Shown here: piece after piece, positions 10,140 through 20,433 of the stretch
Layout: the number at the start of each line of letters is the position of its first letter
Numbering within the stretch: position 1 is the stretch's first letter
Assembly: GCA_002682825.1 (NCBI GenBank)
Contig: NOKP01000010.1
Coordinates: forward strand, 558,001-622,000
DNA from: Neonectria sp. B-13
Taxonomy: Eukaryota; Ascomycota; Sordariomycetes; Hypocreales; Nectriaceae
Length of the DNA stretch: 64,000 nt
Direction: 5' to 3'
Translations under genes and position numbers: made by a program
The notes under the pieces: generated by a model
Databases searched by the model: none
What the model saw: only the letters and a program-made list of their open reading frames with translations
What the model was told of the DNA's origin: nothing

Positions 10140-11192
10140 TGCTGAGTGAGGAATGAGGACTGAGGACTGAGGAATTGAAGATTTTTAGTGGCGAGGCAGT
10201 GAAAAGTGAAAGTCGACGGATGCCAGGTCGAAGAGACAAAGGGATTAAACCGAATCTGACCTATGAAACAGAATCGGGCTTGGAAAACGACAGGTACGGG
10301 TGAGCACGTTTTGTACCGCAGCAGGCAGCACCGCTGCACAGTGCATCTCTGGCGCGGTTGCCTCACGCCAGGCGGCCTCCGAGAATGCGGACCACTTCAC
10401 CTCCGAATCTCAGCAAATTGGCCCCCAACTCGACCATCCAAGCCATTGTACGGAGGAACAACTTAAGAGTTTAGTCCTAAGAATAAGGAACTATGCCATT
10501 AGCCCTGGATTAAATACACTAAGTACTTCATATATTTATCTATTAGCTAAGGCCTGCTAAGCTTTTAGTATACTAAAGGCCCTAACTGGCCTAATACCCC
10601 TGAATATATAGAGGACTCAGCAGATAACGTCTTATTGTCAGGCAATACAGCTTGTATTTTGAGGTATCTGATAAGGATTAAGGGAGGTGGTGTTTCTGGT
10701 ATAACTTCTGTTGCATGTGATGAGCCATAAAATAATCAAGCACAGTATCACTAGGACCGGGAACATCTCGCACAGTGCGTTTGGTCGTTGTTGCCTGGGG
10801 ATGGGTGTCCGCCAACTCCAACGCTTGGCCGTCTATGGCCTTGTTCCATGGTTCATCTTACGACTACAGTCCTAGATTATTCGTCACCTGTATTTCCTCA
10901 TTATTAACTACCTACTTACCCAGTCGACTTGACGAATCAAAATGACATGATACCACGACACTAGTCACCAGACAATTGCTGACTGCTTCTCACCCACGTC
11001 CCAATTGGGGCAGCTGAAGCCTCCAGACCTGAGCCAACCCCTCCCCCGCTCCTCACTCTTCGCAACTCTTTAATCTCTACCAACAGCTCTTCTTCAAAGT
11101 CGTATTCCGGGCGTGACTATTCACATAATCACTCACGAAAGGGAACTTTTCACATCTTCATTCTTCTATACAACCACGCATCGCAGTTATCC
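10140..11192. other. Divergent intergenic region between the zinc-finger gene and the HET gene
   Basis: Contains the promoters of both flanking genes and, in the middle, a TpA-rich block (10461-10700) that looks like a decayed repeat. No coding frame is convincing. Confidence 0.5.
10461..10700. repeat. TpA-rich, RIP-like block, possible transposon relic
   Basis: AT content is clearly higher than in the flanks. By my count about 27 TpA dinucleotides occur in the first 160 bases, against roughly 10 expected by chance at even composition. Runs such as CTAAGGCCTGCTAAGC and TTAGTATACTAAAGGCC are the style of sequence left when repeat-induced point mutation turns CpA into TpA. No terminal repeats or open frames remain, so the element type cannot be named. 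Confidence 0.5.
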
Positions 11193-13511
11193 ATGGCCCC
11201 TCTCTTATACAAACGGCTTCCCGAGGACCGCATCCGCCTGTTCAAGTTGCGCCCTGGACATTGGGACGATGATCTCGAGGTCGAACTCTTCGAAGCGGAC
11301 CAGTCCTTTCGCTACATTGCACTATCCTATACGTGGGGTAGTCCAATAGCTCGCAAGGAGGTCGTTGTCAACGGAACCGTCAAGGGCATTACCACCAACC
11401 TCGATCTGGCTCTGCGCACCATCCGGTTACCAGATTTCCCGCTCACTCTCTGGGTCGACGCTCTGTGCATCAACCAGGATGACGTCGATGACAAGAGCCA
11501 GCAGGTCAATCTCATGCATCACATCTTCAGCTGGGCAGTTGAGGTTCGCGCCTATGTCGGCGACTCCCTAGACCGGAGCCAGAGCAATTATGATTCTCGA
11601 CTCAGGAGACTGGCTGCTGCAAGTGCCTTTCGATTTCCTGAGGATGACGAAAGCGCTTGGGAGCATATCCATACCGCTCTTTCACTTCTCGAGCTTAAAG
11701 GCCAGGCGCACCTCACACCACATGAGACATGCCTGTGCATGTTTGGTCTTCTACGAGCACTCTCGTCCCAATACCTGCATTCCAAGCTTAAGGACATGCC
11801 GCTGTTCTCGGGGAAAGAAACAGAGAGAATGGAGCCGAATCTACGCTTTCTCTTTGAACGGATACGCGCCTTTGTCGTCGCTCCTTGGTGGGATCGCATG
11901 TGGATCACGCAAGAGGTTGGAGTCGCTCACGATCTTCAGATCACATACGGGAAAGTCACCGTGCCCTTCCAGCTGCTATCTAACGTTGCCAAAGAACTCG
12001 CATCACGCCCGTTCAAGCTATCACCGCATGGAAGTGAGCATACAAAGGTGCTTGACCTTTTGGTCACCAAGGTCAAGAAAGTATCAGAGCTGCGACGCCT
12101 TCAGCAGTACGAATCCGTCGCAGAGATGCGAGACCTAAAGTACTTCCAACGATCCCTCGGTAGCCCCCTTCTTTGGTTACTGAGAACATTCCGCCATCGG
12201 CACTCCTCGGAGCCTAGGGACAAAATATACGCCCTCTCCCAGCTTCTCGAGAACCTTGGGACTTCACCTCACACTGTTCTAAAGACAAACTATGCTACTT
12301 CGGTCGCCGATCTATTCTGCAGCGTTACTATCCGGATGATTCACGAAACTGGTATCTTTTGGATCACATCTGCGGACCTAGCCGCCAAGTCGCGAGACAA
12401 CCTTCCTTCATGGGTGCCGAACTGGGCTGATGGCTTCGCTACCCCTGACCCTAATAACATTGCCTGGAAGATTCGACTATGCCACAATGCCTCCGACTTG
12501 AGTTTCACAGTCCAGAACTCAGACTCAACCCCTCAAGAAATTAGCCCTTCCGATTATTATCACAAACTGGCCAAGGACGTTGCCTCCTCAACTTGGAAGA
12601 GGCTGAAGGGGGCCTCCTATAAGCACGAGGAAGAATTTCCACATAGCGTTAATCCCGCCCACAAGTCTTTTATATACAGCAGGTTCGTCCATCTTGACTA
12701 TGACAACACCGAGGCTCGCCGAATATATTACGAATATCATGAGCCTCCAACCCGAGATTTCACGAAGATTGAGAATTGCCTCAAAGTACCTGCGCAGTAC
12801 TGCACCAAGATCCACCACGTCTCCGAGCCTATCGCCCCAGACCTGTCGAACCTTCCCAAAATCATCGACGATCTCAAGGTCACTAAGAAAAAGGTATTTC
12901 CCAACGATTGGGATTACGACGTACTTGGAGGCCGCCTGGATGTCATAGGGGGGGTCCTTTGCTTCGGCGTGGTCATGGAACAGAGCAGAGACCTTCGCGC
13001 GCAAGGAGCCTGGGATGACCCTAACCTGGCCATCCTAGTCCACCTTCTTATTACCCGTGACAAAGACCGACTTCACACATCAGACGACTACAACCGCCAC
13101 TACCGCGACAAATACACGTCGGAGATCATGGGCCGCTGTGCTCATTGCTCCGTGTCAATCGACCGCCCATGTCAGGACTGCACAGATGAGGGGATGGCGA
13201 AACCTATACCACTCGCGGACGTCGCGTGGAAGGACAAAAAGATCCAGGAGCTTCACCGCACAGCATTGCAGACAGGCCCTGGCAACTGCATTCTCCTTAC
13301 CAGGGAAGGGACACTGGTACTTGGCCCACCGCAGACACAAGTCGGTGATAGGATCTATATTTTGAGTGGAGGCCTCTGTCCGCACATAGTAAGACGGGAT
13401 GAAACCCCAAAATACCTGGGCCATCTGGCATTCAAGCTCATAGGGGATTGTTACTTACACGGAGCCCCTGACTGGGACACTGACAAGCTGGAGACCATTG
13501 CTTTGGTTTGA
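11193..13511 (+). CDS. HET-domain (heterokaryon incompatibility) protein with a Cys-rich insertion
   Basis: Intronless 772-codon frame. The N-terminal HET domain (about 47-210) shows its signatures: YIALSYTWGSP near the start, then TTNLDLALR and LWVDALCINQDD, and later WWDRMWITQEV. HET domains (TIR-related) trigger cell death when genetically different hyphae fuse, and many act in non-self recognition. The overall plan resembles HET-6/het-E style proteins without a C-terminal WD or NACHT module. Near the C-terminus (649-663) four cysteines are arranged CxxC-x7-CxxC, a possible zinc knuckle. The family evolves fast and is often polymorphic, so the specific partner cannot be predicted. The start at 11193 is preferred because MAPLLYKRL matches the usual N-terminal style. 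Confidence 0.9.
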   Translation: MAPLLYKRLPEDRIRLFKLRPGHWDDDLEVELFEADQSFRYIALSYTWGSPIARKEVVVNGTVKGITTNLDLALRTIRLPDFPLTLWVDALCINQDDVDDKSQQVNLMHHIFSWAVEVRAYVGDSLDRSQSNYDSRLRRLAAASAFRFPEDDESAWEHIHTALSLLELKGQAHLTPHETCLCMFGLLRALSSQYLHSKLKDMPLFSGKETERMEPNLRFLFERIRAFVVAPWWDRMWITQEVGVAHDLQITYGKVTVPFQLLSNVAKELASRPFKLSPHGSEHTKVLDLLVTKVKKVSELRRLQQYESVAEMRDLKYFQRSLGSPLLWLLRTFRHRHSSEPRDKIYALSQLLENLGTSPHTVLKTNYATSVADLFCSVTIRMIHETGIFWITSADLAAKSRDNLPSWVPNWADGFATPDPNNIAWKIRLCHNASDLSFTVQNSDSTPQEISPSDYYHKLAKDVASSTWKRLKGASYKHEEEFPHSVNPAHKSFIYSRFVHLDYDNTEARRIYYEYHEPPTRDFTKIENCLKVPAQYCTKIHHVSEPIAPDLSNLPKIIDDLKVTKKKVFPNDWDYDVLGGRLDVIGGVLCFGVVMEQSRDLRAQGAWDDPNLAILVHLLITRDKDRLHTSDDYNRHYRDKYTSEIMGRCAHCSVSIDRPCQDCTDEGMAKPIPLADVAWKDKKIQELHRTALQTGPGNCILLTREGTLVLGPPQTQVGDRIYILSGGLCPHIVRRDETPKYLGHLAFKLIGDCYLHGAPDWDTDKLETIALV

Positions 13512-13860
13512 TCTTGTTAAGGACTGGTGGCCTAAGGCCACCTTGTGCTTGATAGCCCTACCGGCCTCTGCACCTAGAATAGCCTCAATCTGATCAATTA
13601 GTTGAGTCGACAGGCTTTGAGCCCTCCCACAAAAACAGCTAAGGTCACTTACTGCCGATTCTAATCCAAGTTAAGTCATATCAGGCAGAGGGAACTTTAC
13701 GTAGCACGGGTCTTGGTTCAACATCAACTTCTGCACACAATCGAGGAACGCTGATGTGGATGCGTACGCAGTCAATTCTAGTGCAACAACAGAGTGGTAT
13801 CTCAAACTATCCAAAAACACAAACGCAACATTCTTCGCTTCCTTTTTGCCCTCTTAGAAA
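13512..13860. other. Convergent intergenic region, HET gene / reductase
   Basis: Two 3' flanks; no gene-like frame or RNA seen. Confidence 0.5.
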
Positions 13861-15807
13861 TTACCATTCCAGCCGGTCGTCAGAGACGAGCTTGACATCA
13901 AAGCGCTCCTCGCCCTTCCAGACCTTGCTCGCTGAGTTACACCTCGCAACAATAGTCCTTAAGTCACTGACCATGCCACCGGGACCACTGGCAAACACCG
14001 TCGTCGGGCCCCGGACCGTGCCGGCCACAAACCCGTTGACCAGCTTGGCCAAGTTCGGGTGTCGGTCCTCATCGGCCTCTCCGTGGCCGATCTTGACCAC
14101 TGGCACATCGGTGCCGCAGTCGCATCCAGCCTCCGAGTCTGATGACGAAGAGGCGACCTGCTTCATATTCGCACTGGCCTCGTCCTTCTCGAGCACTGGA
14201 GGGGTGTTGCCGGCGTCTCGCGTGGCGTAAATGCGGATCTTCAGGTTCAGGGCCTTTTGAGCCATGCGCAGGAGGTCCATCTCTTCCCGGACCCATTCGG
14301 CATTGTCGGCGTGGCGGATGGCCCAGATGAGCTCCACCTTGCGGTCTCGGGAGACGGGCGATCGGGCAAGCTTCAGGAGAACTGGGAGCACGTATGTGAT
14401 GCCAGTGCCTCCAGCCACGCAGATAATGTTGGTGTCCAGGCCGACGTTGTCCATGATGCTCTCTCCGTATGCACCAGTGAGAATAACAGAGGTAGCCGTA
14501 TCTCCTCCTGAGGTCTTGGCCTTGTTCGCTGCCAGCTCAGTCATTTTCTTGGTCTCTCCATTCTTTGCTCGCAGAATGTACGAGTGCTTCACGACACCCT
14601 TTTCCACAATCGGCACATTTAAGGGAGTAAAGGGGTGGGATTGCCAGATGCTGCTCTCGGTAAAGCAGAGATAGTAGTGCTGGCCGATCGCCCAGGGGTC
14701 CTGGTTGTTTTCGAGATCAAGACGGATGACATCGCCATGCTCGGCATCGGGGAAGCGAGTGATGATAGCATGCGCCGCCCGGAAGCCCATGTTACCGGAT
14801 GGTAGGTGGTGATAGTGGAGGTAGGCGGTTCTGAGGAAGCGGAAACCGCGGTCGACAAACCAGAACAGCAGGGAGGGCAGGAGAAAACACTTGAGCTGCT
14901 TCCAGTGGCCCCAGCAGGCGCCGATGTAGACCATGGCCAGGATATAATGAGCCTTGCGGAAGAATTCATAGCCCGTCTTTCGAATAGCCCAGGGCGTGCT
15001 GAGAATGACCAGAATCGTCAACAGGAGCATGGCCACGATCCCCCAGACCATATAAGTCTGTTTGATCCACTCCACGGCGACAGTGGGCTGGGGCTGGTAC
15101 AGTTTGATCTCGACAACACACCAGGCGATGGTGTGAAGACTGCTTTGGGCGAAGATGACGTAGCCCAGCCACCGGTGGAGGAAGTTGAAGCTCTGATACG
15201 GGACGCCGGTGATGAGGGAGAGGATGGACTCTCGGCTGGCCAGCATTATGGACAAGGGCGTCAGGGCGTACGCCAGCACGCCAATACGGTCGGACCAGGG
15301 GCCGAGGGTTGAACGAGTGTTGTATGCGCCGGGCGTGGCCTTGACAGGCGTGACCCATTTGCGGTAACTAAGTCCGACAAAGCTCCAGATGGTCAAGTAA
15401 CCCACCAGGGAGACGAGAATCACGACCTGGAAACGAGTGGTGCGTCCAAAGATGGCGCGGACGGAGTCGGGGAGGAAGTACTGGCGCGAGGCGGCGCTGA
15501 TGGTGCGACGGACCTTGGTCAGGCCGGCCTTGGGGCTGAGCTCGGGGGAGATGGGCGGGGACGACGGCCGGCCGACGTGCCGGGAGACGGCCCAGAGGAA
15601 GAAGATGGCGAGGAGGGTGGCCCAGAGGATACCCGAGTAGAGCATGCTGAGGTCGTGGGCGTAGTAGACGAGGTCGAGGTATTCACATGAGCCTTTGTCG
15701 TTGGTGCAGGGCAGGGCTCGGTCTGCGTAGCCCCAGTGCGGCTCGAGGGTGGTGGCCTCGCTCATGTTCTGGATGTGGCGAGCATCCAGCTCGTGAAGGG
15801 ACGCCAT
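13861..15807 (-). CDS. Ferric/cupric reductase, FRE family transmembrane flavohaem oxidoreductase
   Basis: Transfers electrons from cytosolic NADPH through FAD and two haems to extracellular Fe(III) or Cu(II) before uptake. Intronless, 648 aa. A first hydrophobic segment lies at about 54-76 and others at about 127-147, 175-200, 210-235, 255-275 and 285-305. The paired haem ligands are His211/His225 and His287/His301, at the family spacing. The FAD-binding motif HPFT is at 391-394, and the nucleotide-binding segment IICVAGGTGITYVLP follows at about 465. Near the C-terminus a Ser/Asp-rich insert (SSSDSEAGCDCG) precedes the final FASGPGGM motif. A second ATG at residue 15 is possible. It is divergent from the Ctr copper transporter, which fits a metal-uptake role; iron, copper or both remain open. 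Confidence 0.92.
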   Translation of the reverse strand: MASLHELDARHIQNMSEATTLEPHWGYADRALPCTNDKGSCEYLDLVYYAHDLSMLYSGILWATLLAIFFLWAVSRHVGRPSSPPISPELSPKAGLTKVRRTISAASRQYFLPDSVRAIFGRTTRFQVVILVSLVGYLTIWSFVGLSYRKWVTPVKATPGAYNTRSTLGPWSDRIGVLAYALTPLSIMLASRESILSLITGVPYQSFNFLHRWLGYVIFAQSSLHTIAWCVVEIKLYQPQPTVAVEWIKQTYMVWGIVAMLLLTILVILSTPWAIRKTGYEFFRKAHYILAMVYIGACWGHWKQLKCFLLPSLLFWFVDRGFRFLRTAYLHYHHLPSGNMGFRAAHAIITRFPDAEHGDVIRLDLENNQDPWAIGQHYYLCFTESSIWQSHPFTPLNVPIVEKGVVKHSYILRAKNGETKKMTELAANKAKTSGGDTATSVILTGAYGESIMDNVGLDTNIICVAGGTGITYVLPVLLKLARSPVSRDRKVELIWAIRHADNAEWVREEMDLLRMAQKALNLKIRIYATRDAGNTPPVLEKDEASANMKQVASSSSDSEAGCDCGTDVPVVKIGHGEADEDRHPNLAKLVNGFVAGTVRGPTTVFASGPGGMVSDLRTIVARCNSASKVWKGEERFDVKLVSDDRLEW

Positions 15808-17014
15808 GGCGAGAGAGGTGTTGGCGGTGTGTGCCGTGGGAGGAGGCGAACAAGAATGTGATGATGTTTATGACAGCGAGAAGAGAGGGTAGTCGCAGTA
15901 GTTGATTATCACCCTCGCACTTACACGCGTGACGCAACCTCACATATACGCCAGAACAGCGATGCAGGAGAAGCAATGATGAACAAACCCGTGCTCACCA
16001 ACGGAAGTGATGCCATAGAAATAAGACGGCCGCGAGTGGTCCCCCCACTGACCATTGATGGCGGGATCTCGCCATTGCTGCCCGTCGACCGGCGCCGGTG
16101 GTTTGGGACGGGGACCAGGCCGGATCGGGGATGAGTTTCCTGCAATACTTGCTCACAGTCTCCACGTCTGAATTAAGCGACGTCGTAACGAGGCGACACT
16201 GATGAGACGAGGGCCCGACAAATGGAGCGAGGGCCGAGTCAGGATGAACCGTGATGAAGTGTCCCAAGACTCGCAACTGGGCTCCGAATGGCTGCAAATG
16301 GCTCCAACTGGTCCCAGCCGGCTCCAAACCAACAATTCCCGACCCCGGTTGAGCAGGAATGAGCATGTTTTCCCGGGGTCCGTCAGTGGGGCCGTCGATT
16401 CTCAGATCCACCGGCTCCGCTCGCCAACTCTCGGCGCTGCGACAGTGCGACGACTCGGCCGGGTTCTCCAGCTCTCATGAGCAGAATATTATTAAAAACC
16501 AACGCTGAGAGCTTGATTATTAAAAACCGGCAGTTGCTCCGTGGTCACAATAAACTCGGTGGCGGCCGCCTCATCCTCCTTTCTTTGCTTTTGCTCCCGC
16601 CCCCTGCTCCCTCCCCCCTCCCCCGGTGTGCTAATTCCTAGTGGAAACAACTCTATCCTTCTCACTATATTGCACTTGATAACTACCTCAAACCCGTCCG
16701 TCTTGGCCCTCCCGACTAGTCGGGCATTTGGTGGATCATCCGCGACGATCCCACGGTTTCCTCGCTCACCCCCACTCTACCGAATAGGGACATAGACCGA
16801 CAACCTGCTCAGGACCTATAAACCCACTCACCCACATCGCATTGAACCATCTGCCAAGTGGTGCGAGTTCTAGACGATTCACGTGCGGCTTCATAAGGCG
16901 ACCTACCTAACTTGCTGCTTCTCGAGGGATTTAAACTTGAGCTGCTCTGTTGTTTTTGGCCAATTTACTCAACACCTAAACGACACATACGACACACGCC
17001 ATCACTCCGCCAAG
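15808..17014. promoter_or_regulatory. Shared divergent promoter region, metalloreductase / copper transporter
   Basis: 1.2 kb between start codons with no credible frame. It contains TTTGCTC at 16590-16596, identical to the core of the yeast Mac1 copper-response site, and a related CTTGCTCA at about 16148-16155. A 13-bp direct repeat lies between them. These motif matches are short and could be chance. Confidence 0.4.
16488..16528 (+). repeat. 13-bp direct repeat ATTATTAAAAACC, two copies
   Basis: Exact copies at 16488-16500 and 16516-16528, starts 28 bp apart (about 2.7 helical turns), in the reductase/copper-transporter promoter. They could be paired factor sites or a small duplication. 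Confidence 0.8.
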
Positions 17015-17621
17015 ATGGATATGAGCAGCCACAGCACCGCTGACTGCAAAGTCACCGTACGTCTCCCAAGTCAGAGGCCTTCAATACTCACGAAATGTCA
17101 TGGCTGACTCAATGTAGATGCTTTGGAACTGGTACACTATCGACGCCTGCTTCCTTACCTCTTCATGGCAGATCCAGAACCAGGGCATGATGGCGGCCAC
17201 CTGCATCGGCGTTATGCTGCTCGTCATCCTCGTCGAGTTCTTCCGCCGCATGGGAAAGGAGTACGACAACCTTTTGCACCGTCAGTTCGAACGCCAGGCC
17301 ACCACCCACAGCGTCGCCCTCGCCGCCCAGGGCTGCACCGGCGCCGTCATCCCCACGCGCCAGACCATCACCTTCCGGGCGACGCCTCTGCAGCAGCTGG
17401 TCCGAGCCGTTATTCACGCGCTGACGTTTGGCGGCGCGTACATCATCATGCTGCTCGCCATGTACTTCAACGGATACGTCATTATCTGCATCTTCATCGG
17501 CAGCGGCCTGGGCAAGTTTCTGTGCGACTGGCTGGTGGTCCGGATTGACCTCGAGGGGCTCGACGACGGGGGCCACAACAAGTCCAAAGGCATTGAGGAG
17601 ACGACGGTTTGCTGCGGCTGA
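17015..17621 (+). CDS. Ctr-family copper transporter (SLC31 type)
   Basis: Trimeric high-affinity Cu(I) importer or vacuolar copper exporter. Exons 17015-17056 and 17118-17621 (61-nt intron, GTACGT donor, TGTAG acceptor) give 181 aa, the usual size. The short N-terminus MDMSSHS has the Met/His character of copper-binding tails. The conserved entry segment MLWNWYTIDACF precedes TM1 (about 29-51). TM2 (about 108-128) contains the copper-gating MxxxM motif as MLLAM, and TM3 (about 130-150) contains GxxxG as GSGLG. The C-terminal tail ends with CC, a common copper-handling feature. The modest number of N-terminal methionines leaves plasma-membrane or vacuolar location open. Shares a promoter region with the reductase. 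Confidence 0.92.
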
Positions 17622-18982
17622 ATAGCCTGTTCTGATAGGACTTTTTATTATCTATCTTACTTGACGACGGGATGCTGCCAGCGGCGTTCTGTTTTTGTTG
17701 GACTTTTGTTTTGGCGATACCCTTGAGCGAAGAACACTTTGAGACGCCCTCCACATGGGAGAAAGACATCTTGATCCCCTGAGATCTGGATTTGAAGTGA
17801 TGGTCTTTTAGTAATTAGAAAGCAATAGCGAGCATGTGGGGTGAACTAGGTATTGCATGAAACAAGCAAAAAGGCCAGAAAATGGTTGAATTCGTCAAAG
17901 TCAGCATCATCACAAATGTCCTGCGTGGCTTAACTCGGTCCAATTGTTCCTGCTCTCAAGCCCCCTGAATTTCTTCCATTTTTCAAAAGCATCATTGGGG
18001 AAGACATGCAAACTTGTAGATGCAAGCATGATCAAATGTGGCGTAGATCGGATCATTAGTGACCTCGGGGAGGGTGCACGCAGAATAGAGATCACCAAAA
18101 CAATAGACTTAAACCGACTCATCTCCGGGAAGAGCAGTTACTATAGCTTTCGGCATTACAAATACAATCGGAACCATGGATATGCATCCACTAGCTCGGC
18201 CTTCCAAATACTACTCTCTGAGTAAAACCCACTCAAACTCCGAGCCTCCCCCACAGAGCAACCTCCTTAGTGCAGCTCGGGTCCGATCTTAGATCTTAGC
18301 TCACGCGCAAGATTCGGGCCCGGCACATGTCAGGTTCGTAAATGGTGAGCGATGTGATTGGAGAGCTGATGCGAACTCATCCGCCAAGGAAGCGTTGCTG
18401 TGAAGTACAGTAGGTAGTGGCGGCGGAGCAGGCTACATGACAAACTTGCTCATACTCGCTCGCTGGCCTTCATCCTCCAAATATCATGGGGGAAATAACA
18501 TTTTCTATGTGAATACAAGTGATTTCAGGAGACTCAACATGGCAGATTACTTGGCTTAAGGGGCACACGATGGATGACATCTCCAGGTTAAGGGCCGTGT
18601 CTGGCGTTGATTTCGGCAGAATAACGTGTTTGGGCCCAAACATGGGACTACATCGTCTACCTGCATTAAAAAACGAACACAACAACAATATGCTCAATTA
18701 CGCTCTAACACCCCTTATGAGGCGAGGTGGTTGTTTCAAGCCTGTCCTCGCTATTATCAGCGCGGCCACGCCATCTATCAACCGAGCGCCGCCAGGATCG
18801 CACGAGCATCGGGCCAGGATCACCTTTAAGTGTCATGACCCTCTCAGAGCCGAGCTGAAAGAAAGACTACACCTTTCCGCGTTGCTTCCTTCTTTTTATC
18901 TAAAAATCTCAGTTCTTTCTTAGCGCATCATCATCATTTCCATCCTTTTCTTCTTCGTCTTCTTCACACACACATATTCACC
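17622..18982. other. Intergenic: copper transporter 3' end and SAM-gene promoter
   Basis: 1.36 kb with scattered open frames of no coding character. Pyrimidine-rich sequence at 18920-18980 (CATCATCATTTCCATCC then TTCTTCGTC) marks the likely start region of the next gene. No tRNA or repeat recognised. Confidence 0.5.
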
Positions 18983-19563
18983 ATGTCGTCCTACTCAAGT
19001 TCATGTTCGAGCTCGTTCTCACCTTCATCCACCTCAAGCTCTCCTCTACTCTTCCATCATGCCGAAGCCGATGGCGATAAGATGGAGTGTGAGCTGGATA
19101 TTGTCAAGACTTGGTTCTCGGTTCTAAGCGACTCGGAGCGGACAGCAGCGTTGTCCTCTATCGCGGAACTGCCATGCCTCCGGGAAATAGAGCCCATGAT
19201 TCAGACGCTGAAGGAGCGCAAGCGAGATCTGTGGCGACGGCAAGAGGACCTTGTCATCATGCCGGCCAACAAGATGAAATGGGTCATGCCCGTCTTTCCT
19301 CACAACTCTCAGGACCCGAAGTGGGTGGCCAAATGGCTGAGGGCGCTGAGGCTGCACAAGTACGAGAAGTGTCTGATGGGATTATCGCCGGAACAAGTTT
19401 CGCGACTGAGTGATGAAGAGCTGCAGGAGCTCGGCGTGGACACGGTTGGTGCCAGAGGGAAGCTTCTTCGAGTGAGTCTTTATATTGCGCCTGGTGCAGA
19501 GCACCGTCGGAATCGTGATCTTGCAGTATCTCTAACCTCGGACAGGCCATCCACAACGGTTGA
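18983..19563 (+). CDS. Short SAM-domain protein related to Smaug/Vts1 RNA-binding regulators
   Basis: Exons 18983-19471 and 19546-19563 give 168 aa. The 74-nt intron (GTGAGT donor, CTAAC branch site at about 19532, GACAG acceptor) places the codons for AIHNG plus the stop in a tiny second exon, which completes the SAM helix. After a Ser-rich leader (1-25), residues about 36-85 resemble the helical region found upstream of SAM in Vts1 (TWFSVLSDSERTAALSSI). Residues about 112-163 form the SAM domain, with VAKWLRALRLHKYEKCL and LGVDTVGARGKLLR. In Vts1/Smaug this domain binds a CNGG-loop RNA hairpin and recruits deadenylases. Typical fungal Vts1 is several hundred residues, so this is a much reduced relative or a paralogue. 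Confidence 0.75.
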
Positions 19564-20433
19564 ACGTCTCGACAGCGATACAGGATACAAAAACGACGAA
19601 TGAGGAAAACACGGAGTCACAATCATATGCATTTGCTCTCTTCGAGCAGGACGGCGCAGGCGTCTCCCTTTCAACTAGCGGGCGTCACTGGATCTGGGGG
19701 GCTCAGGATTACTGACCTAGCCCCTACAAGCAGAATGGCAAGGTCGGCAAGATTGCTGCTGGGGGATGTGATAACATAACACGAGGATCGTGTGGTTATG
19801 GTAATTGGAGGGCTTTGGGTTGGCGGAGGAGACACGGGGCTACTCCCCATTGGGAACTACAACCCAACGTTATGCCTAGACTACAAGGCTAGATGTTCTT
19901 CCTATCCGGCGACCTGGGTACCTTGCAGGGCGGGCAACTGGCAGCTGGACATTTAAGGTCCGAGACATGACGTCAAATGACAGTCCTGAAGGAAGCAGTC
20001 TTGGAGCTGCCTGGTTGGTATTTTTAGCCGGTTCATGGATGACTCTCCAAGGTGCCTTAGTGTACATATAGAATAGGTACCTTGATAGGGCATCCATACC
20101 AGAGATAGCGGCCTACCTGATGCATCATGGTGGTTTCCATAGCACCAGTTTCTGATTAAATACTTGGAGATTATCTATTTCTCAACTACCGATGCCTTGT
20201 TGGGCTTAACCCGAGCCAACTAACTTAAGAGGCTACAGTCAAGACCTAGTACTTCAAACAACGAATTAATTGCGGAGGTGACATTGGACAAACAGGCTGT
20301 GACACCTGGCATGTGCACAGGGCGGGCCGCCCACAGTGGATGACGACTGACCAACAACCCCCAGTATTAGCGCTCCCACGCCGAACAAGGCCGGTTTCAC
20401 TCCCGCCTTTCACGGCTTCAACCAGCAAGGATC
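19564..20433. other. Intergenic, no gene seen
   Basis: 870 bp between two plus-strand genes; presumably a 3' flank and a promoter. Open frames here have no protein-like character. Confidence 0.45.
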
